DNA from: a virus
DNA: 35,971 bases
Strand: one strand, 5' to 3'
Virus record (IMG/VR): IMGVR_UViG_3300030118_003663
Coordinates: 1 to 35,971 of that record
Shown here: positions 6,971-15,476 of the stretch, in pieces
Numbering within the stretch: position 1 is the stretch's first letter
Layout: every line of letters begins with the position of its first letter
Program-made: the position numbers and the translations under genes
The notes under the pieces: generated by a model
Seen by the model: the letters and a program-made list of their open reading frames with translations, nothing else
Told to the model about the DNA's origin: nothing
Database searches by the model: none

Positions 6971-7318
6971 TTACTTCATTACTTGAGTCAACCTCAGAAG
7001 TTCTACACCAGCATTTAATGCCTCTTCAACTCTACTTTCTACATCTGAATCATCATCTGAACTCACATCAAGATCAAATCTTTCTGTAACGTAATCTACT
7101 AGTTCACTCCATTCTGATGCATCTAAATCCATTACCTCTGGAATAACTTCGTCAATATCGTCAATGGCTGGGGCAATCTTTTTCAATGGGTCAATAAAAT
7201 TTAAACCATCTGACCAAGTGAACTCACCATCAGCAGTTGATTTCTTAATTGCTTCTGCAAGAGAGAAAATAAAATCAAGTAATTCTTTCGTTTGTTCTAT
7301 ACCACGTTCTTGTGCCAT
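6971..7318 (-). CDS. Small acidic protein of unknown function
   Basis: The protein has 115 residues and is strongly acidic, with a D/E/S cluster in VSSDDDSDVESRVEEAL. Predicted helices lie at both ends and there are no membrane segments or cysteines. The start ATG directly follows the TAA of the large gene upstream, which supports the start choice. I recognise no domain. Its position between a head- or neck-type gene and a coiled-coil membrane protein gives no firm clue to its role. Confidence 0.65.
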   Translation of the reverse strand: MAQERGIEQTKELLDFIFSLAEAIKKSTADGEFTWSDGLNFIDPLKKIAPAIDDIDEVIPEVMDLDASEWSELVDYVTERFDLDVSSDDDSDVESRVEEALNAGVELLRLTQVMK

Positions 7319-8680
7319 TTAACTCCTTCCATATCGGAGATAAAGCATTGGACCACCTTCTCCGTTCTGTAAAATTATTGGACGCTTTGGAAATTTAAGA
7401 CCATACTCACGAATTGCTTTACCAACTCGTTTCTTACCTACATATTTTTCGTATCTATGATATTTTGCTTTTCCAAGTCTACATGCATGATATGTATCAG
7501 AATCTACAATGAATACATCTTTTCCTGCAAATCTTGACATCTTCACTGATTCACCCACTATCATTTGTTTTCTGGCCTTTTTGGCTTTCTTCTCATCATC
7601 TTTTTTCTTTTTTAGTGTCAAACCAATGTCTCTACCAGCAACACCTGCTGTACTTGTAGTTGGTGCATCTTCTTCTACTCCCTCACCTTTTGCTCTCTTC
7701 ATTTGAGCAGCAGTAGGTGCACCTTTCTCACCTTTCTTTCTCATTCTCTCACCAGAACCTTGTTTGATTCTTTGTCTTTTCTTATGTATGTTTGCCCATA
7801 AACTCTCATCTGTCACACCATCTACAAAGTCAACTTTACGGACACCGACTTCTTCTTTCTTCATTGCCATCTTGGTGGCTGTGGCATACATCACACTATC
7901 TGCATCATCACCATATCTATCTTTGAAATCTTTTTTCTTCTTTTTAAGTGATAGAACAATCTTTTCTCTTTTGTCCATCTCTGCATCAGTCATCTTTCTC
8001 TCTTCTAAAGACTGAATCAGATTCATCATCACTTCTTCAACTTGTGTGTCCAGATAGTCTGCCATACCATCCAGCTTGTCCACTGCAATGGCCACTTTAT
8101 TTGTCCACCATGTAGGAAGACTGCCATCATCTGGTAATTTACTAAGTTCAGTATTCATTTTCTGTAAAGCATCCATTGCAATCTTGACTTGATTTTTGGC
8201 GGATGCCACATCTGTGTGACCATCTTCTGTTAGATACTCACCAAATTTTAGTCTACTCATCTGTTCTACCTCTTCTCTAAGGATTTTGGCAGACTCAACC
8301 CAATCTTCATTCTCAAGAAACTCATTCAGTTTTCTTGTGGCATAGTTTTCATCAGTCCAGACTCTTGGGTTGTTCTGTTCTTTCAAAAGGAACAATGCAG
8401 CTGCATAGTTGAGTAAGATTGACTTACCCACTATTGGCACTTTCTCAATAAGTCTACGAATCTTGAAGACCATACGATGTAACATCGTGTAAGATGCTTT
8501 CTCATCGGTAGTCTCAAGTTCACTACTCTTCCTGAGAGGTTTTCCTTTTGCGTCTATGATTTTATATTTATAGGCATCTGTCTTCTTGTAGTCCATTGTT
8601 AGAAGACGAAGAAACCGAAAAACAAAGTAAAGGTCTGCACCTCTAGAAGCTTGTTTTATTACTGTATTAAGACTTGGCAT
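7319..8680 (-). CDS. Large conserved T4-like marine phage protein, probable virion component
   Basis: The protein is 453 residues from the ATG at 8680, which has a GGGAG ribosome site 10 nt upstream. An in-frame TTG nine bases earlier is less likely. The N-terminal 100 residues (SLNTVIKQASRGADLYFVFR, then YTMLHRMVFKIRRLIEKVP and KSILLNYAAALFL) recur, as I remember them, in T4-like marine phages. A helical middle contains FGEYLTEDGHTDVASAKNQV, a lysine-rich linker follows, and a compact end domain holds RFAGKDVFIVDSDTYHACR and GGPMLYLRYGRS. The FGEYLTED segment carries an L-x-E site. I infer a structural or internal role from neighbours and size; no enzymatic motif is visible. Confidence 0.65.
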   Translation of the reverse strand: MPSLNTVIKQASRGADLYFVFRFLRLLTMDYKKTDAYKYKIIDAKGKPLRKSSELETTDEKASYTMLHRMVFKIRRLIEKVPIVGKSILLNYAAALFLLKEQNNPRVWTDENYATRKLNEFLENEDWVESAKILREEVEQMSRLKFGEYLTEDGHTDVASAKNQVKIAMDALQKMNTELSKLPDDGSLPTWWTNKVAIAVDKLDGMADYLDTQVEEVMMNLIQSLEERKMTDAEMDKREKIVLSLKKKKKDFKDRYGDDADSVMYATATKMAMKKEEVGVRKVDFVDGVTDESLWANIHKKRQRIKQGSGERMRKKGEKGAPTAAQMKRAKGEGVEEDAPTTSTAGVAGRDIGLTLKKKKDDEKKAKKARKQMIVGESVKMSRFAGKDVFIVDSDTYHACRLGKAKYHRYEKYVGKKRVGKAIREYGLKFPKRPIILQNGEGGPMLYLRYGRS

Positions 8681-9080
8681 CTCTATCAAACTCCCTAAGG
8701 CTGTCTATTATTCCTTGATCCATTGGGATATTAGTTGTTAATATCTCCTTCCCATTTATGGATTCTACTTTATCCTCCGGCATGAAGCTGAGGTATAATA
8801 AAAATGTTTTTAACATCGGCCAGAATACTTCGTCAATCTTTAGAAAAAGTATTCTAGTCGCTGCTCTGACAGGAAAGACATTATAGAACACAATCAAATG
8901 GTTCAGTATAAGTCTTTCCTTCAGAGTTCCTTCTGTATGGTATTGGTTGAAGAGTCTTTTGATATACTTAATTTTTCGTAAGTCATCATTAAACTCTTCA
9001 ACGTCTACACATTGCGGATTATTATAATGTTGCATTGCAAAGAGAAGAAAGTTCTTCTCATTCAAATCATGATATATCAA
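8667..9080 (-). CDS. Conserved T4-like marine phage protein, unknown function
   Basis: The 137-residue helical protein has a recognisable core: NFLLFAMQHYNNPQCVDVEE, then DLRKIKYIKRLF and LKERLILNHLIVFYNVF. I recall this core as widespread in T4-like marine phages, without a known role. There is no membrane segment despite aromatic-rich helices near the end. It overlaps the large downstream gene by 14 nt, and the fixed pairing of these two genes suggests a shared function in virion assembly, which is inference. Confidence 0.7.
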   Translation of the reverse strand: MIYHDLNEKNFLLFAMQHYNNPQCVDVEEFNDDLRKIKYIKRLFNQYHTEGTLKERLILNHLIVFYNVFPVRAATRILFLKIDEVFWPMLKTFLLYLSFMPEDKVESINGKEILTTNIPMDQGIIDSLREFDRDAKS

Positions 9081-9094
9081 TAAGTCACCTCATA

Positions 9095-10822
9095 TTATCC
9101 AATAGCAGCTTCAACTGATGGAAGATCACCACTTGGGGTAAATGCTTCACAAACCCATTGTTCTGCAGCTCCACCCTTCATACAAGTAAATCTCATCAAT
9201 GTACCAGCAACTGCATTTGCTTGTGTTCTGACAACATCACCTCCGTCAACATCAGCACCAGCAGTACCAGCATCGTTTCCATATAAATGGATTGTATCAC
9301 CAGAATCCCCATTTGTCTTAATTTCTAGGTTTTTTGATGAGGAAAATGCTGTTGTGACTGCAATATCTACGAACCATCCTTCTTCACCTGCAGCAATTGC
9401 TGGAAGAATTATGTCTAAGTCATAACCAGCACCAGTTACACCAATAATTGCTCCTGAGTGAGCAGTAGTTAATGTTATTGACTCATCATCAACTGCAGCA
9501 GTTACTCCATAGAAAGGTCTTCTAAAACCAAATCCACCTTTTCCAGCTGTACTTGCAAGAGTTGAACCACCAGTTCCAGATGAAGTAACACTATTTGTTT
9601 CGCCATCATGAATACGAGCGACTTCAAATGCATCAAATTGATTTAATGTAACATCAGCACCATTAGTGGAAGCCTGGGCTTTTGTTGTTAAAAGTGCACT
9701 TGTCAGAGTCTTGTTTGTCAATGTATCTGTACTTGATGTTGATACCAAAGAATCTGGTGAACCTTGTGTTCCAGTTCCACTTGGAAGTACACAATAGTTT
9801 GACTGTGCAGCCGAGTGAGGTTGTCCTTGAAGCACCTGACCATGAGTATTATTCTCACAATTAAGTCTCAATGCACCCTGAACAGTTGTACCTCTAACTG
9901 AAACGACACCTGTTCCTTTGGCCAAAAGTCCAAGGTCAACATTTGTCTCACCAGATGAGGAAATAATTGGTGCAGTTGATGTTGCAGCTACGGCAGAACC
10001 ACCAGTTGCAGCATTTGTGATTGTAACCTCGTTCACGGCAGTTGCAACAGGATCAAGAATCAACATTTCTTCAAGTTGCGTTGGATCGTTCATGAACATC
10101 ATTCCAACATCGGCCTCTGTACTACCAATAACTGCCATGTTGGTTGTTGTTGCATTCTGGATGAAGATATGGTTTACAGCAGATCCAGTTTGTTCAAACT
10201 GTAAAAGTTCGTTTCCATTTCCATCAGCAATAAAACCACCATCTGCAAACTTAGGTGCAGTAAGTGTTTTATTGGTCATAGTGGTTGTTCCACTATCAAC
10301 ATAAGCCTTGATAGACTCTGAAGATGAGATGGTTGTTGCACTTGCACCAGACATATCATCTGCATCAAGAACAGCAGTTCCACTTACTCCTGTGTTAAGA
10401 ACAGCACTTGTAAGTGTTTTGTTTGTTAGGGTATCGGTTGTGGCTTTACCTACCAACGTATCCGTGGCATTTGGTAAAGTAACAACTTTTGCGCCACCAG
10501 ATGCACTCCCTGTGAGAGTAGTTGTTGTGTCAGTAGCACCTGCACCAAACTTAATTGTTTGGTTCGCTGTTGAAATAGCCTCGCCAACAAATACAGACTT
10601 TGCAACACCCAAACCTCCGTCAGTTTGAAGTGAACCAGTTGTCGTACTGGTGGCATTTGTAGTGTCATCAACACCAACATCCACTGGAATTCTACCAAAC
10701 ATGCTTGCGATAGACACTTTTTTTGAGGTTGAAGCGTCCGTATCAACAATAGCTAGAATATCCGCAGATGCAACACTTCCTTCAGCTAGTTCTGTAAGTT
10801 CTGAAAATTTTACATCAGCCAT
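9095..10822 (-). CDS. Tail-fibre-like or virion surface structural protein
   Basis: The protein is 575 residues long, rich in T, S, A, G and D, and poor in charge. The first 45 residues (MADVKFSELTELAEGSVAS and DILAIVDTDASTSKKVS) are the usual opening of T4-like fibre-type proteins that dock to a baseplate or fibre partner. The repeat DTLTNKTLTSA occurs at least twice, with a variant TTTMTNKTLTAP, typical of beta-rich fibre shafts. The C-terminal part (AGYDLDIILPAIAAGEEGWF onward) looks like a beta-domain with a final WVCEAFTPSG. No chaperone or lyase domain is evident. It follows a coiled-coil small gene and a terminator. Receptor binding is inferred. Confidence 0.75.
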   Translation of the reverse strand: MADVKFSELTELAEGSVASADILAIVDTDASTSKKVSIASMFGRIPVDVGVDDTTNATSTTTGSLQTDGGLGVAKSVFVGEAISTANQTIKFGAGATDTTTTLTGSASGGAKVVTLPNATDTLVGKATTDTLTNKTLTSAVLNTGVSGTAVLDADDMSGASATTISSSESIKAYVDSGTTTMTNKTLTAPKFADGGFIADGNGNELLQFEQTGSAVNHIFIQNATTTNMAVIGSTEADVGMMFMNDPTQLEEMLILDPVATAVNEVTITNAATGGSAVAATSTAPIISSSGETNVDLGLLAKGTGVVSVRGTTVQGALRLNCENNTHGQVLQGQPHSAAQSNYCVLPSGTGTQGSPDSLVSTSSTDTLTNKTLTSALLTTKAQASTNGADVTLNQFDAFEVARIHDGETNSVTSSGTGGSTLASTAGKGGFGFRRPFYGVTAAVDDESITLTTAHSGAIIGVTGAGYDLDIILPAIAAGEEGWFVDIAVTTAFSSSKNLEIKTNGDSGDTIHLYGNDAGTAGADVDGGDVVRTQANAVAGTLMRFTCMKGGAAEQWVCEAFTPSGDLPSVEAAIG

Positions 10823-10835
10823 TGTTTGTTATCCT

Positions 10836-11069
10836 TTATGATTCGTCCTCTTCAGTCTCTTCATCGGTAGATTCTGTAGACTCTTGGGGCGGTTGTAATT
10901 TACTTATAAAGTAGTCACAAGTTTGGATTGCTCCACCAATTGCTTGGACTTGTGTTCTAATTTGTTCTGAGGTTTTTGTCAATTCTTCAAGACGCTCAAG
11001 TAAAGCTTTTCTATCAGTCAACAACCTCTCTTTTTCAACAGTTAAATCTTCAAGTTTCAAATCAGACAT
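10836..11069 (-). CDS. Small coiled-coil protein, unknown
   Basis: The 77-residue protein has a long amphipathic helix (EDLTVEKERLLTDRKALLER onward) with leucine heptads. It ends in an acidic, proline- and serine-rich tail (PPQESTESTDEETEEDES). It lies between two fibre-like genes, so a fibre chaperone or linker role is plausible but unproven. A ribosome-site-like GGAG lies about 9 nt before the ATG. A terminator-like hairpin upstream separates it from the fibre-like gene on its right. Confidence 0.65.
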   Translation of the reverse strand: MSDLKLEDLTVEKERLLTDRKALLERLEELTKTSEQIRTQVQAIGGAIQTCDYFISKLQPPQESTESTDEETEEDES

Positions 11070-11089
11070 ATAATAACTCCATAGTTAAA

Positions 11090-11108
11090 GGGGCCCTCAT
11101 GGAGCCCC
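11090..11108 (-). terminator. Hairpin terminator after the 11119-11604 gene
   Basis: Read on the minus strand, the RNA would form GGGGCUC / GGGCCCC, a 7-bp stem with one G-U pair and a 5-nt loop, followed by UUU. It begins 11 nt after the stop of the fibre-like gene and precedes the small coiled-coil gene. The short U-run suggests partial termination or end protection. Confidence 0.65.
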
Positions 11109-11118
11109 ATGTTCATAA

Positions 11119-11604
11119 TTATGCATCCATTGTTAATGGAGAACTTGTTCCTATATGTGCGGAACCAGAAGCAGAGGCAAGTAATACCCAACCTCTAGTT
11201 GTTGTAAATACCAAAGTTGCACTATCTCCTGCATCAGTGAGTGAGAAGGAAGTAAAACCAGTTTTGGTAGTTGGTGTAAATTTAGGTATTCCGCCACCAT
11301 CAACATCAAAAACAAAATGAACTGTCTGTCCTGCCACTCCATCTGCAATTGTTGTGTTTGTGGCTCCACTACCAGAAGTTACCAGAACTAAACCACCAGT
11401 AACAGTTAAACTTTCAGTTGCAGCAGTATAAGACTGTATTCCAGTTCCAGAGTAACCAAGGAATGTTGGTGCTTTTTGGAATACGTTATTTGCTGAAATC
11501 TTCTTGTTGGAAGGACTTGAAGAAGGACTGTCTACTACATGAAACAAATCATCAGTAGAGAGTGCTGTTGACTCCGTTAGAGCCGTTATTTTTTTATCTG
11601 CCAT
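11119..11604 (-). CDS. Fibre-like virion structural protein, short
   Basis: The 161-residue protein starts MADKKITALTESTALSTDDL with HVVDSPSSSPSNKKIS. This opening has the same pattern as the larger fibre-like protein at 9095-10822 (ELTEL, ADILAIVDTDASTSKKVS), so the two probably share an attachment module. The rest is a T/S/G-rich beta-domain ending SSPLTMDA. It is flanked by structured, non-coding sequence on the 5' side and a terminator on the 3' side, so it may be expressed as its own unit. Receptor binding or decoration is inferred. Confidence 0.7.
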   Translation of the reverse strand: MADKKITALTESTALSTDDLFHVVDSPSSSPSNKKISANNVFQKAPTFLGYSGTGIQSYTAATESLTVTGGLVLVTSGSGATNTTIADGVAGQTVHFVFDVDGGGIPKFTPTTKTGFTSFSLTDAGDSATLVFTTTRGWVLLASASGSAHIGTSSPLTMDA

Positions 11605-11714
11605 TTTATCTCCTTATGGCTATGGGCCGGGACTCGGCACCGTTAAGGTAATACGCTGGGACTCCGCTCTTGCGAAAGGAACTGTCCCAGACGCAACTTA
11701 GTGTTTTCACACTA
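11605..11714 (-). promoter_or_regulatory. Structured leader between two structural genes
   Basis: This 110-nt non-coding stretch has several inverted repeats on the minus strand. TAGTGT-GAAA-ACACTA (11699-11714) lies right after the stop of the upstream gene. A 7-bp CTGGGAC/GTCCCAG stem encloses a small CGC-AAGA-GCG hairpin. GCCG-AGTCC-CGGC lies nearer the next gene. A ribosome site (AAGGAG) precedes the ATG at 11604. The first hairpin could end or protect the upstream mRNA, and the others could protect the 5' end of the downstream mRNA. I see no TATAAATA box here. Confidence 0.55.
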
Positions 11715-11987
11715 CTACAAATACTTATCTATCTCGTCTAGTAGTACTTGATAATTTTGTTGAGATGAGCAATGTTCATCATACACTCTATCTCTTATAG
11801 TTTTTAAATCATCTCCTACAGTTTCCTTAATCCTTGTATAAACATTTCCATAAGGATACTCTAAACTTGAAAGTGCCTCATGTGGAGACTGTTTTGGTTT
11901 AGTCTCCACTTTGGCAGGTGCAGGTTGAGATGGTTTAGTCTCAACCTTTTTTGTTTTACTAGACTTACTCTTTTTCGCCTGAGCCAT
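11715..11987 (-). CDS. Small protein with lysine/proline-rich N-terminus
   Basis: The protein has 90 residues. The first 35 are K, P, S, T and A-rich and probably disordered, with a repeated VETKP motif. The rest (SLEYPYGNVYTRIKETVGDD onward) looks like a small helical domain. I recognise no family. It sits between two structural genes and ends just before a hairpin. A virion or assembly role is inferred from position only. Confidence 0.65.
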   Translation of the reverse strand: MAQAKKSKSSKTKKVETKPSQPAPAKVETKPKQSPHEALSSLEYPYGNVYTRIKETVGDDLKTIRDRVYDEHCSSQQNYQVLLDEIDKYL

Positions 11988-12012
11988 GAATTACTCCACT
12001 CTAAAATTATTC

Positions 12013-13398
12013 TTATGAATCTGGTGTGATCAAATCTTCCGAGTCACCAGTAATACTTGATGCAGCAACTAGAGTTTCATATTGGACTCTTCCTGCTCTT
12101 CCACCAGTTCCAACTGTTCTCTTTACCCATCCAACGTGAGCAATCTCACGACCACCGACATCATTGCCTGGTGTACCTAAACCAAGTGTTGCTGTTGCAG
12201 TTGGAGTTTCACCAATAAGTGTATGAGCTGTTCCAGATGCTGAACCTGTTGCAATAGTAATATTTGTTCCATCAAGTGCATTTTGTCTTGTAGATGCAAT
12301 AAGAACTTTATTACTATTTGCAGATTTAATGATGAAAAAATCAGTATCATCAGTAAATCCAGTTGGTACAGTATTTGGGGCAGTGCCTGGAGCGGCATAG
12401 GTAACTTTATCACCAGTTTTGATTGCACCATAGAAACCAGCACTTACGACAATTTCATCTGTTCCATCCACAATTTTTGTGCCGTCACTCATGTCTACTG
12501 TTTCTGTTGCAGGAGCAGCAATTGTTACTGTAGGTGCACTTGTATAAGCAGAACCTACACCACTAATATCTACTCTTATTACCTCACCAAGATTGTCACC
12601 AGTTCCTACAACTGCTGTAGCTGTTGCAGTATCACCAATCAATGTTTGTGAACTATGTCCAGTTCCAGTTAAATTAATTGCTGTGCCACTTTGTGCATTT
12701 GAAAGACTTGATGCTAATGCAAATGTGTTGGCGGTCAAATCTCCGAATGTTGTTCCACTATCACTTGTTTCTTTTGCAATAACAAAATATGCTGTTGCAT
12801 CAGTCAGGCCAGTAATTGCTGGGCCAGGACCATCAGAGTAAGTCAACTTAGTTCCAGTACGGAAACCATGATTTGCAATCTCAATAGTATTATCTGTAGT
12901 ATTGACTTTTGATGTTGCGATAGTGTTAGTAGGTGGTGCCGCAACTGTTACAGTTGGTGCACTTTGATGTGCTGTACCACTCTGAAAACCTCTTCCAATA
13001 CTACTTGTACCTGAAAGTCCAATTGCAGACAAGTTATCTACACCTGCATCAGCTTCACCTTTAGTGATACCAAAGACACCAAGCGTCTGCAAAGTATGAC
13101 CCGTTCCGTCATCATTTGTAATCTTAATATCTCTTGGTAGTTTCATTCTAGTGACTGTCTGATTATCAGCAGTAGAACCCTCATAATTTCTATCTAGTGT
13201 TGCAGCAGTATTACTTGAAACAGATGTGATTCTATAAAGTTTTGAGTCTGCTCCAATGACAACATCACCTGGCTCTAAATTATCTGCTTCGAATGTAGTG
13301 TTTGAACCTGATGCTCCGTCAATAAACGTATTTGCACCATTAGTGAACTTTGCCGCACCTGTTAGTGCTGCACCATCGTTCATTCCCCATAGAGACAT
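12013..13398 (-). CDS. Virion structural protein with repeated beta modules
   Basis: The 461-residue protein opens MSLWGMNDGAALTGAAKFTN and ends with HVGWVKRTVGTGGRAGRVQY and ETLVAASSI. I recall both ends from structural proteins of T4-like marine phages. In between, a module recurs: SAPTVTVAAPPTNT and SAPTVTIAAPATET, each followed by D/T-rich strands and a T-G-x-x-x-x-Y-F-x-I-type strand. This indicates an internal duplication of roughly 150 residues. A strong ribosome site (AGGAG) lies 7 nt before the ATG, and a late-type promoter lies about 110 nt upstream. The exact place in the virion cannot be read from the sequence. Confidence 0.75.
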   Translation of the reverse strand: MSLWGMNDGAALTGAAKFTNGANTFIDGASGSNTTFEADNLEPGDVVIGADSKLYRITSVSSNTAATLDRNYEGSTADNQTVTRMKLPRDIKITNDDGTGHTLQTLGVFGITKGEADAGVDNLSAIGLSGTSSIGRGFQSGTAHQSAPTVTVAAPPTNTIATSKVNTTDNTIEIANHGFRTGTKLTYSDGPGPAITGLTDATAYFVIAKETSDSGTTFGDLTANTFALASSLSNAQSGTAINLTGTGHSSQTLIGDTATATAVVGTGDNLGEVIRVDISGVGSAYTSAPTVTIAAPATETVDMSDGTKIVDGTDEIVVSAGFYGAIKTGDKVTYAAPGTAPNTVPTGFTDDTDFFIIKSANSNKVLIASTRQNALDGTNITIATGSASGTAHTLIGETPTATATLGLGTPGNDVGGREIAHVGWVKRTVGTGGRAGRVQYETLVAASSITGDSEDLITPDS

Positions 13399-13500
13399 TT
13401 TCTTCTCCTAGTTAAAGTATTAATGGTGATGAGGTGAACCTGCAACACCAGTTGGGCGGTATTTTCCGGCCGCCGCCTTGCGTGGGAACTTATTTTCCCT
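13399..13500 (-). promoter_or_regulatory. Structured 5' leader of a late mRNA
   Basis: The leader between the predicted late start and the ATG at 13398 holds GGGAA-AATAAG-TTCCC at its very 5' end, then a GC-rich GGCGG...CCGCC hairpin and a GGTG...CACC pairing. A hairpin at the extreme 5' end is a known way that T4-type mRNAs (for example gene 32) resist decay. The function here is inferred from placement. Confidence 0.5.
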
Positions 13501-13505
13501 TATAG

Positions 13506-13513
13506 TATTTATA
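13506..13513 (-). promoter_or_regulatory. T4-type late promoter TATAAATA
   Basis: An exact match to the T4 late promoter box TATAAATA on the minus strand overlaps the stop codon of the upstream gene. It would start transcription about 6 nt further on, close to 13500, just at a hairpin. It fits late expression of the structural gene starting at 13398. There is no -35 element, as expected for gp55/gp33-dependent promoters. Confidence 0.7.
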
Positions 13514-15476
13514 TGGATTCTTTATCTTTTTGATAATGTTTCCGTACAAACCTAATACCTATTGATTCCTCATTAAAATTTTCTACTAATCCGTAGTCAT
13601 CAAGGACATCCATAACTTCGTCTTTTGGCATACCTTCTTTTTTGGCTTTGGCCATGATACCATCCATCCACTTCTTCTTGGCACGTTTGTCCATCTTTTT
13701 CCATTTGGATTGGATTTTCTTTGCATCATTGTCTATCCACGCTTCATTGACAACGGCTTCACCCATCATCTTTTCAAGTTCTTCTTTATCTTTGGCATCA
13801 AGGTCTGCTTCTTTCTTCTTCATTGTTCCATACTTCTTCATGAAACCTTTTGTAACCATGTCAATTTTTCTCTTGTTTGGTCTGTCACCTTTTTGGATCT
13901 TACCACCTTTTGCAAGAAATGCTTTGATCTGGTCTTCGTAGTCAGATGCCTTTTCTTCAATCTCAACTTCTTCACCCATCGTCTTCAGAAGGTAATCTCT
14001 TGGATCTGTGTCTAAAGTTTTGATGAATTTCAATGCACCTTTTTTGTCACCCTTCTTCAACATGGAAGCAGCTTTCATCATGTCTTTTTTGTCAATACCA
14101 CCATGTTTTTTTGCATAGGTTTCTATGTCATCAGCAGCCATTTTCATCTGTAGTGCTGGACTCTCTTCAATTTCTTCATTTGCCAAATCTGTCTTTTGAA
14201 ACCCTTGAGATGCTTTCTTGTCCCTGAGTTTCTTAAACATCTTTAGACGATCCTTTGTCTTTTGGTCAGCCTTCTCTTCAATCTCTTGTTCTACATCTTC
14301 TTTCATTTTATCAAGATGTTTCTTGATTCTCTTTGATTGACCAAGATGTGTCTGAGATGCTTTCTCTAACTCCTTCACTATCTTTTCAAGGTCTTCATCT
14401 TCCTTGACAGGTTTTCCGCCTTTAGAAATGATTCCATTCATTCCTTCTCCCTTGACTTGTGCAAGGAATTTCTTGGCATCATCTAAAGTCTTAAATGCAC
14501 TGACTTTGATTGGACCCTTCTTTGAAGATGCATACTTGACCTCAAACTTTTCTTCAATCTCAACTTCCTCAATGTACATATTGAGTTCGTATCGTTTGTT
14601 GTCTAAGTTTGCAACTTGGACATGGAGTTTTTGTCTCTTATCTGTACCAAGGATGTATCGGTTTGTTTTACCCATTGAAGGTTTTTTTGGACCAGTTGCA
14701 ACTTTATTGTCAATCTCGTCTGGATCTACTGTGTATCCTTTTTTCTTTGCATGCGCATATGCATGTTGCATTGCTGCAGAGAAGGTTTTATGGTAGAGTT
14801 CATAGTCTGAACCTTTTTTTTCGTCAACATGATCCATTGCACCACACTCACCACAATGTTCATCTATCTGTGTATTTTCGTAGACTTTCCTGAGTGCCTC
14901 GGCCCACATACCTCTATGATGTGGATTTCTTGAGATACTTTCCATCTTTGGTCTGGTATCTACTGGTGTTTCTTTACCACTTTCAGCTTCTGTTGCATCT
15001 GGTTCTTCTTCGTCATCCATCTCATCTTCTGCTTTGTCTTTGAGTTTTTGAACCACTAAGTCAGCAATTTTGTCAAGTTGATCAGAGGACATTCCTGCAT
15101 CATCGTCATCGTCATCATCCATTTCTGGTTCATCATCTTCTTTTTGTGAGTTCATTCTAGCTTTGACTCTATCGCCAAGATCCATATCTTCTTCTTGTTC
15201 CTCATCATCCATCTTTTTTGCAATTTTCTTACCTACACTCTTATCTTTCAACGTAACAGGATACATCTTTCCAGAGCCAGGGGGAAACTCAAATTCTTTT
15301 TTTCCATCTGCAGCTGCTTGTGCTACAGCACCCATGAAGTCTGCATTATCTTCAGTTGCATCTACTTCTTTTTCTTTGAGTTTTTTCTGAACCTCTCGCA
15401 TCATACGAGCATGTTCTCTCTTTTGTTGTTTATCTTGTTTGATTATGTCGGCAATGACATTGAGAACATCAGCCAT
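13509..15476 (-). CDS. Modular internal-head or scaffold-like protein with repeated IEE sites
   Basis: The 655-residue, highly charged protein has a helical N-terminus (MADVLNVIADIIKQDKQQKR). A very acidic middle follows (residues 116-127 nearly all D), with CGECGAMDH near 208-216. The globular segment YELYHKTFSAAMQHAYAHAK to about residue 300 recurs in marine phages, as I remember. The C-terminal half is a string of small lysine-rich modules separated by near-identical spacers: EEVEIEEK (302-310), EQEIEEK (397-402), EEIEES (434-439), EEVEIEEK (502-509). Each spacer contains I-E-E, a good fit to the [LI]-x-E site of T4 prohead protease gp21. Neighbours carry capsid-targeting-like leaders. I infer an internal head protein cut into pieces during maturation; scaffold is the alternative. 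Confidence 0.65.
   Translation of the reverse strand: MADVLNVIADIIKQDKQQKREHARMMREVQKKLKEKEVDATEDNADFMGAVAQAAADGKKEFEFPPGSGKMYPVTLKDKSVGKKIAKKMDDEEQEEDMDLGDRVKARMNSQKEDDEPEMDDDDDDDAGMSSDQLDKIADLVVQKLKDKAEDEMDDEEEPDATEAESGKETPVDTRPKMESISRNPHHRGMWAEALRKVYENTQIDEHCGECGAMDHVDEKKGSDYELYHKTFSAAMQHAYAHAKKKGYTVDPDEIDNKVATGPKKPSMGKTNRYILGTDKRQKLHVQVANLDNKRYELNMYIEEVEIEEKFEVKYASSKKGPIKVSAFKTLDDAKKFLAQVKGEGMNGIISKGGKPVKEDEDLEKIVKELEKASQTHLGQSKRIKKHLDKMKEDVEQEIEEKADQKTKDRLKMFKKLRDKKASQGFQKTDLANEEIEESPALQMKMAADDIETYAKKHGGIDKKDMMKAASMLKKGDKKGALKFIKTLDTDPRDYLLKTMGEEVEIEEKASDYEDQIKAFLAKGGKIQKGDRPNKRKIDMVTKGFMKKYGTMKKKEADLDAKDKEELEKMMGEAVVNEAWIDNDAKKIQSKWKKMDKRAKKKWMDGIMAKAKKEGMPKDEVMDVLDDYGLVENFNEESIGIRFVRKHYQKDKESI

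Noticed and set aside
8565-8572. TATAAATA inside the 7319-8680 gene
   Set aside because: Encoded by Y-K-Y-K codons, with no gene start nearby.
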